Origin: Nitrosospira sp. 56-18
Lineage (GTDB): Bacteria; Pseudomonadota; Gammaproteobacteria; Burkholderiales; Nitrosomonadaceae
Direction of reading: 5' to 3'
NCBI GenBank assembly: GCA_001899235.1
Contig: MKVR01000053.1
Coordinates: 1-64,000 of the forward strand
Length of the DNA: 64,000 nt
The translations under genes were made by a program, and so were the position numbers. The notes beneath the pieces were generated by a model. That model was not told the origin of the DNA. It was given only the letters and a program-made list of their open reading frames with translations, and made no database searches. How positions within the stretch are numbered: position 1 is the first letter of the stretch; each line of letters starts with the position of its first letter. Positions 59,579 to 64,000 of this stretch are shown here, in pieces.

Positions 59579-59606
59579 TTGACGAATTTTTTACATTCCC
59601 TATGGT
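59579..59606 (+). promoter_or_regulatory. Candidate sigma70 promoter of the carbonic-anhydrase-like gene
   Basis: TTGACG (59579-59584), a 16-bp spacer and TATGGT (59601-59606) lie about 65 bp before the gene, just after repeat copy 3. The -10 is a weak match, so this is a moderate call. Confidence 0.45.
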
Positions 59607-59671
59607 AAGATTGACGATCTTGACGCCATCAGCATATTCAAAATCCCACCAAAACGCCCGGAGATCACAGT

Positions 59672-60790
59672 ATGTATACTAATGTTACCCGCTTACCGAT
59701 AGAGAAACGCATAGACTGGCTCTTCAACCTCGCTGACCGGCATGGAAATACGTTTCGCAGCCCTGAGGCGTGGCTGGCGCGCGAACGCTATCTTGCCGAA
59801 CATCCAACAGCCATTGCCGTAATGAAGTGCATGGATGGCCGCATCAATCTGCCGGTGATGACGAATACGCCACCGGGTATTCTCATGCCGTTTCGCAACC
59901 TTGGCGGTGCTTTCGATCTCGGCTGGCCTCATCTGGGCGAGGTGCTTGCTCATCATGTGCAGAACTGGGTAAGGGTGGGCCGCAGAGTCCTGTTTCTGGT
60001 TACTTACCACTATTCCAAAGGCGATCCGCATCGTGGATGCGCCGGTTTCAACTATGATACCGAAGCAGCCTATGCCCATACCCAGGTCATCCGCCGCCAG
60101 ATGCAGCAAATTTTTGGTGCAGAGCACTCAACGATTTATCCCCTTATCTGTGGTATCGAAACCGACGAGGATACGATTGTCGTTCATGGCACCAACGGTG
60201 AAAAACTGGATATGTCGCAGATCACGCCGGATGAGAGATCGACGCTGGAACCCCGTCTTGCCGCCCTGCTGCCCGACATGCCCGCCCAGATGCGGGCCGA
60301 CCTGCTGCCCTTGTTGCTTGGTAACCTCGACACTATCGCGCGGGTGCGTGAACAGGCGGCGCGTCATGAGCGGCTTCTGGATATCGAGCATCGCGAATGG
60401 ATGATCTGTGTGGGCCGTGGCTTCGACTTCCTGCATACGCCTAACCTGGCCCTGATAATCGGGCCGTACAGCCCGAACCTGGATGTACCCATCGGCAAGG
60501 CCGCCGGCATTATCGAGGGCAATATGCGCAGCGGCCGCATTCCCGATGATGGGTTCCTGCTTCTGGCCTCGGTTCCTTACATGGAGATCGGCATCGACCG
60601 GGCGCGCGCCGAGTTGAAATCCATCTTCCTGGCTCGCTTCGCTGCGGAGGTCATACGCAACGAGCGTCCGGAATTGGCTGAGAAGATGTTCATCCGTACC
60701 GCTGTGCTCGACTGGCACGCACGGACGCTCGAGACCATAGCGGAAGATGCGGCGGAAAACGATCAGGGCGATATCGCGGCATCGTTCTGA
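59672..60790 (+). CDS. Beta-carbonic-anhydrase-like protein of unusual length
   Basis: The 372-residue protein carries the beta-carbonic anhydrase active-site pattern: Cys53-x-Asp55-x-Arg57 (MKCMDGRINL), then FRNLGG at 75-80 (the RN-x-G motif), then His120-x-x-Cys123 (DPHRGCAGF). Cys53, His120 and Cys123 would bind zinc and Asp55-Arg57 form the gating pair. Beta enzymes are usually about 200-220 residues; the extra 150 C-terminal residues (GFDFLHTPNLALIIGPYSPNLD, RTAVLDWHARTLETIAED) match nothing I know. No signal peptide is present. It is convergent with NuoM-like genes. CO2 hydration or a role in carbon uptake is inference. Confidence 0.65.
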   Translation: MYTNVTRLPIEKRIDWLFNLADRHGNTFRSPEAWLARERYLAEHPTAIAVMKCMDGRINLPVMTNTPPGILMPFRNLGGAFDLGWPHLGEVLAHHVQNWVRVGRRVLFLVTYHYSKGDPHRGCAGFNYDTEAAYAHTQVIRRQMQQIFGAEHSTIYPLICGIETDEDTIVVHGTNGEKLDMSQITPDERSTLEPRLAALLPDMPAQMRADLLPLLLGNLDTIARVREQAARHERLLDIEHREWMICVGRGFDFLHTPNLALIIGPYSPNLDVPIGKAAGIIEGNMRSGRIPDDGFLLLASVPYMEIGIDRARAELKSIFLARFAAEVIRNERPELAEKMFIRTAVLDWHARTLETIAEDAAENDQGDIAASF

Positions 60791-60892
60791 TACCGGGGTT
60801 CCGGAGGCCGTGTTGACGGCGCGAGGGAATTTCAGGATGGAGATGATGGAGATGTGTCTGCGGAAGAACCTCGTCGCTCCAGGGTAGTCCGT

Positions 60893-60941
60893 TAAAAATC
60901 ATGACCAGGCAGGCTGACTAGACTAATGAGTCAGCCTGTTT
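60893..60941. terminator. Bidirectional hairpin between convergent genes
   Basis: CAGGCTGAC (60910-60918) and GTCAGCCTG (60930-60938) form a perfect 9-bp stem with an 11-nt loop. TTT follows on the plus strand, and on the minus strand a T5 run lies about 12 nt past the stem. The NuoM-like stop codon (60923) is inside the loop, so the hairpin overlaps the end of that gene. Confidence 0.65.
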
Positions 60942-62419
60942 AACCAGGATGTAGCAGCCACCCTGTTTACATCAAGGATCAGATCGGGAAAAAATCCGAA
61001 TAACAGCACTATGGATGCGGGTACGCACAGTAACCCGAATTCACGGGAACGCAAATCCATGACACGGCTCAAGTGTGCATGGATAACGGGTCCGAGGAAG
61101 GCGCGCCGCATAAATGACAGCATATAGGCTGCTCCCAGAATAGCTCCCAGCAATGCGGCGATGCCTAGTCCGGGATGGGCGTTCAGCGCGCCGAGTATCA
61201 GCAGTAGTTCCGCCGGGAATCCGCTCGTACCCGGAACGCCTATGCTGGCGAAGGCAAAAATAAAGAAAAATGTCGTCAGGCGCGGCATTATTTTTGCCAG
61301 ACCTCCCAGATGGATCAGTTCGGTGCTGCCAAGGCGATGCTGTATGAGACCCGCGATCAATATCAGGCAGCTGGCAATCAGCGTGAAATTGAGCAGTTGA
61401 AAAATTGCTCCTTGTATGCCCTGCATATTGAGTGTCGCCACGCCCACTATCACCAGGCCAACATGGCTGACACTTGCGTAAGCCAGCACGCGGCGCAAAT
61501 TGGTCTGCCGCAGGGCGATCATGGCGGCGTAGATGAAAGTGATGGCTCCTAATATTCCCAATACCCAGGCATATTTCGCTGACGCGTCCGGGGCCAGCGG
61601 CATGGCGAAGCGCAGCATGCCGAAAGCACCCAATTTCAAGCCTACCAGCAGCGCCGTCAACTGTGACGGGGCCTCTACCGCAGTGGTAGGCAGCCAGGTA
61701 TGAAATGGCACCAGCGGGGCTTTGACCGCGAAACCGGTGACCAACAGCAGGAAAATGATTTTTTGCAGGTCTTCAGAAATGGGCGTATTCAACAGTACGG
61801 GAAAGCTGAAGGAAAGATCCAGCGGAACGTTGCCGCCCGTCTGCATGGCGTGATTGACCCCAAGCATGATAAGGGCAAAAAGCAGCGGCACGCCGCTGAA
61901 CAGCATATAAAGCATATATTTCATCGCTGCGCCCCGGCGATCGGGACCTGCTCCCCACAATCCGATCAGAAAGAAAATAGGCGGCAGTATCAATTCCCAG
62001 AAAAGAAAGAACAGCATCATGTCGAGTGCAACGAACACGCCCATGGTGCCTCCCTCCATAGCGAGCAGAAGGGCAAAATGGAAACGGGTCAGGTGCTGAA
62101 CGGATTTCCACGAAGCGATAACCGCAACCAGCGTCAGCAACGCCGATGCCGGCAGGAACAATACTGAAATTCCATCGACACCGATCAGGAACAATATATT
62201 GAGGCTGGGTATCCATGTGTGCCGCTCAATCAGCTGGAAGCTGCTGCCGTTCGCGGCATCAAATAAATTCACCACCACCAGGGTTACGATGAGTTCAAGG
62301 CCGGCGATCGCCAACGCAACCCGTCTGGCGATATGGATGTCCTGGATAAGGCCGACCGCAATGCCGCCGGCCAGGGGCAGGAGAATGATCAGGCTCAGTA
62401 TCGGAAAATTTTCAATCAT
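60923..62419 (-). CDS. NuoM-like proton-translocating membrane subunit, second in operon
   Basis: This 498-residue protein belongs to the NuoM/NuoL/Mrp antiporter family. It has about 14 membrane segments. The conserved Glu is in FFLFWELILPPIFFLIGLWG and the channel Lys in GFAVKAPLVPFHTWLP, with the broken-helix Lys in LLVGLKLGAFG. Its start overlaps the stop of the preceding NuoM-like gene by 8 bp. In a standard complex I operon nuoN would follow, but here the operon ends and meets the carbonic-anhydrase-like gene head-on. It may be a complex I duplicate or part of a separate proton-coupled module. Confidence 0.85.
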   Translation of the reverse strand: MIENFPILSLIILLPLAGGIAVGLIQDIHIARRVALAIAGLELIVTLVVVNLFDAANGSSFQLIERHTWIPSLNILFLIGVDGISVLFLPASALLTLVAVIASWKSVQHLTRFHFALLLAMEGGTMGVFVALDMMLFFLFWELILPPIFFLIGLWGAGPDRRGAAMKYMLYMLFSGVPLLFALIMLGVNHAMQTGGNVPLDLSFSFPVLLNTPISEDLQKIIFLLLVTGFAVKAPLVPFHTWLPTTAVEAPSQLTALLVGLKLGAFGMLRFAMPLAPDASAKYAWVLGILGAITFIYAAMIALRQTNLRRVLAYASVSHVGLVIVGVATLNMQGIQGAIFQLLNFTLIASCLILIAGLIQHRLGSTELIHLGGLAKIMPRLTTFFFIFAFASIGVPGTSGFPAELLLILGALNAHPGLGIAALLGAILGAAYMLSFMRRAFLGPVIHAHLSRVMDLRSREFGLLCVPASIVLLFGFFPDLILDVNRVAATSWLNRLTH

Positions 62420-63974
62420 GCCTGGCGTCCGGTGCGGCTGCGGGCTTATGGGGGCCGTTCTTGGGTTTATGGTAATAGGCGCTCATTCCGGTCGGATCTC
62501 TTTCGATATAGTTGAGCCATGGGGCCGTATTGAAGCCGGTCCCGATGAGCAGCGAGCAGACGGTAATAATAATGGCGGGTTCCATCCTGACCCGATACTG
62601 ACGAGGTTTCTGGGGTTGAAAGGCGCGTCTAGGGGTCGTCATGAATATCCGCTGGAAAGCCAGCAGAAGGAAGGCTGCCGCCAGGACATTGCCTACGAGA
62701 ATAGCGATTGCGAGCAGCCACCCGTATTCCTCGATAGTTCCTTCGATCAGCAGGTGAGCCGCATCGAATCCGGGTGTTCCGGGCATGACCATGGTGCTTA
62801 GCGCAGCGATGAAAAAAAGCAGCGCAATGCCGATATTCGTATCAAAAAGTCCGCCCAGGCGTGGAGTAAATACGGTTCGTGTGCGCTCGTAAACCAGGCC
62901 GACGCTAAAGAGCATGCCAGCCGATGCCAGGCCCCATGCCAGGGAGAGGAATATGCTGCCATTCAGCCCATGTTCGTTGAAACAGAAAAGGCCGATGACC
63001 AGCATTCCGGCGTGGCTGATAACAGAAAATGCGAGCAGCCGCCGCACATTGATCTGCATCAGGGCGAGCAGCGCGCCGTAAAAGATGGTGATGAGTCCCA
63101 GTGAGACCACAAACCCGGCCCATTGCTCGGCGGCTTCCGTCACTACCGGCAGAATGAAACGCGCTGTCCCATAGATACCCAGTTTCAAGCCTACGACCAA
63201 GGCGATTACACTGGCTACTGCGCTCTGTTCAGCCAGTATCGGCAGCCAGCCATGAAATGGAAACAGTGGAATGCGAACGGCAAAGCCGAAAAACAGAAGA
63301 ATGAATATCAATGTTCCGTTCTGCAAAAAGGCTTTGTTGTGCTTCAGTGTCAACCAGTCGAAACTCACGGGATGCCCCGAATCCTGCAATCCGAAGCCCA
63401 GCAGCAGAAATCCAGTCAGTGTCATCAGCAGCGCCCAGCCCCAATATTTCAGCAGGTGGGCGATCACCCATAGTTTTTTATGTCCTGTGCCACTGTGGAT
63501 CGTGAGCAAAATCACCGGCACCAGTTCCAGAAAGGTCCAGAGCCAGAACTGCGCGATATTCAGCGCCGTAAACGCGCCGATCAGGATGGCTTCGTAGCCA
63601 AGGAGGCAGGCAAGGAATTTCCAGTCGAAGGTCCGGCGGGTGGTTGCCTTGTATACGAGAACCAGCGTGACCAATATCGTCGTGAGAGGGATGAACAGGA
63701 CACTCAGGCCGTCAACCCCGACGCTGTAATAGGTGAAGCCGAAAAAACGCTCCTGCTCGGCGAACTGGATTCCGGCTTTTTCCGGATCGAACAGCGACAA
63801 CATATAAAAGCTCAGGAATAAATCGAGCAGGGTGGCGGCGAAGCCGAGCGTGACGGCAATAGACGTGGAACGCAGGATGAGAATAGCGGCCATGGCCGCC
63901 ATCGGAATGAGCACGAGCGTGGTCAGCAACGGAAATGTCACTGATTCCTGCCAGAATGCGATATTGGTTTCCAT
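62412..63974 (-). CDS. NuoM-like membrane subunit, first of the visible pair
   Basis: The 520-residue protein has the same family fold with about 14 membrane segments. The conserved Glu lies in WTFLELVPVILLTI. At the place of the channel Lys it reads GFAVRIPLFPFHGWLP, so Arg replaces Lys; the later LVVGLKLGIYG Lys is kept. The C-terminus has a hydrophilic tail (SAYYHKPKNGPHKPAAAP). Its start overlaps the stop of an upstream frame (TGATG), so at least one more gene precedes it beyond the window. The divergent channel residue suggests a role apart from standard NuoM. Confidence 0.82.
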   Translation of the reverse strand: METNIAFWQESVTFPLLTTLVLIPMAAMAAILILRSTSIAVTLGFAATLLDLFLSFYMLSLFDPEKAGIQFAEQERFFGFTYYSVGVDGLSVLFIPLTTILVTLVLVYKATTRRTFDWKFLACLLGYEAILIGAFTALNIAQFWLWTFLELVPVILLTIHSGTGHKKLWVIAHLLKYWGWALLMTLTGFLLLGFGLQDSGHPVSFDWLTLKHNKAFLQNGTLIFILLFFGFAVRIPLFPFHGWLPILAEQSAVASVIALVVGLKLGIYGTARFILPVVTEAAEQWAGFVVSLGLITIFYGALLALMQINVRRLLAFSVISHAGMLVIGLFCFNEHGLNGSIFLSLAWGLASAGMLFSVGLVYERTRTVFTPRLGGLFDTNIGIALLFFIAALSTMVMPGTPGFDAAHLLIEGTIEEYGWLLAIAILVGNVLAAAFLLLAFQRIFMTTPRRAFQPQKPRQYRVRMEPAIIITVCSLLIGTGFNTAPWLNYIERDPTGMSAYYHKPKNGPHKPAAAPDARHD

Positions 63975-64000
63975 CAGCGTTTCATAGCGCGACCAGCAAT
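63974..64000 (-). CDS. Partial CDS, C-terminal end only
   Basis: A frame entering from the right edge ends IAGRAMKR with TGA at 63976-63974, overlapping the next ATG as TGATG. Only nine codons are visible. By position it is probably the upstream operon member, possibly a NuoL-like subunit, but this cannot be seen. Confidence 0.4.
   Translation of the reverse strand: MAGRAMKR

Noticed and set aside
59672-60790. Naming the carbonic-anhydrase-like gene DabA or CsoSCA
   Set aside because: DabA is two to three times longer and carboxysomal CsoSCA has a different N-terminal domain. No carboxysome shell genes are in the window.

Overview
The window looks like a piece of chromosome from a chemolithoautotrophic betaproteobacterium, most likely an ammonia oxidiser of the Nitrosospira type. 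The reasons are the housekeeping order rpsB-tsf-pyrH-frr-uppS-cdsA-dxr-rseP-bamA-skp-fabZ-rnhB, a red-type (form IC-like) RuBisCO operon cbbLS-cbbX with divergent cbbR, a SUF iron-sulfur operon headed by IscR, and an inorganic-carbon-like region with a carbonic-anhydrase-like protein beside NuoM-like membrane subunits. The genus is inferred from gene content and family knowledge, not from a search.

Layout. Positions 1-12332 hold the translation, nucleotide, isoprenoid and envelope cluster on the plus strand, driven by a clear sigma70 promoter before rpsB. lpxD, lpxA and lpxB, which usually interrupt skp-fabZ-rnhB, are absent here. An SlyD-like FKBP (12569-13048) converges on mutS (minus). A gap with a broken VapC-type PIN toxin fragment follows, then a large GH63-type glucosidase and suhB (minus), then divergent trmJ. 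A first iscR with an orphan iscS, a di-haem cytochrome c and galU follow on plus; psd and an Atm1-type ABC exporter are on minus.

The carbon fixation block (29939-34058) is cbbX, cbbS and cbbL on minus with cbbR divergent. A stem-loop separates cbbS from cbbX, and a terminator follows cbbX. Next is a large minus-strand efflux block (34086-44813): a complete tripartite RND system (adaptor, pump, outer-membrane factor) under a divergent TetR/AcrR-type repressor with a near-perfect AcrR-like operator, followed by a second adaptor-pump pair without its own outer-membrane factor.

The second iscR (46065) has two tandem type 1 IscR boxes in its promoter and heads sufA-sufB-sufC-sufD-sufS-sufU-nfuA. 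Heme and general metabolism follow (hemJ, aroB, dgt, hemE), then an OmpR/histidine kinase pair. The window ends with a beta-carbonic-anhydrase-like gene (59672-60790) convergent with two overlapping NuoM-like genes, part of an operon that continues past the right edge.

Two families of dispersed non-coding repeats are visible: a roughly 105-bp element in three diverged copies (10390, 38686, 59460) and a 157-bp element with terminal inverted repeats (26954-27110) next to the ABC exporter. No tRNA, rRNA, CRISPR array or intact transposase gene was found. The most interesting region is the right end, where the carbonic-anhydrase-like protein sits with proton-channel-like subunits.
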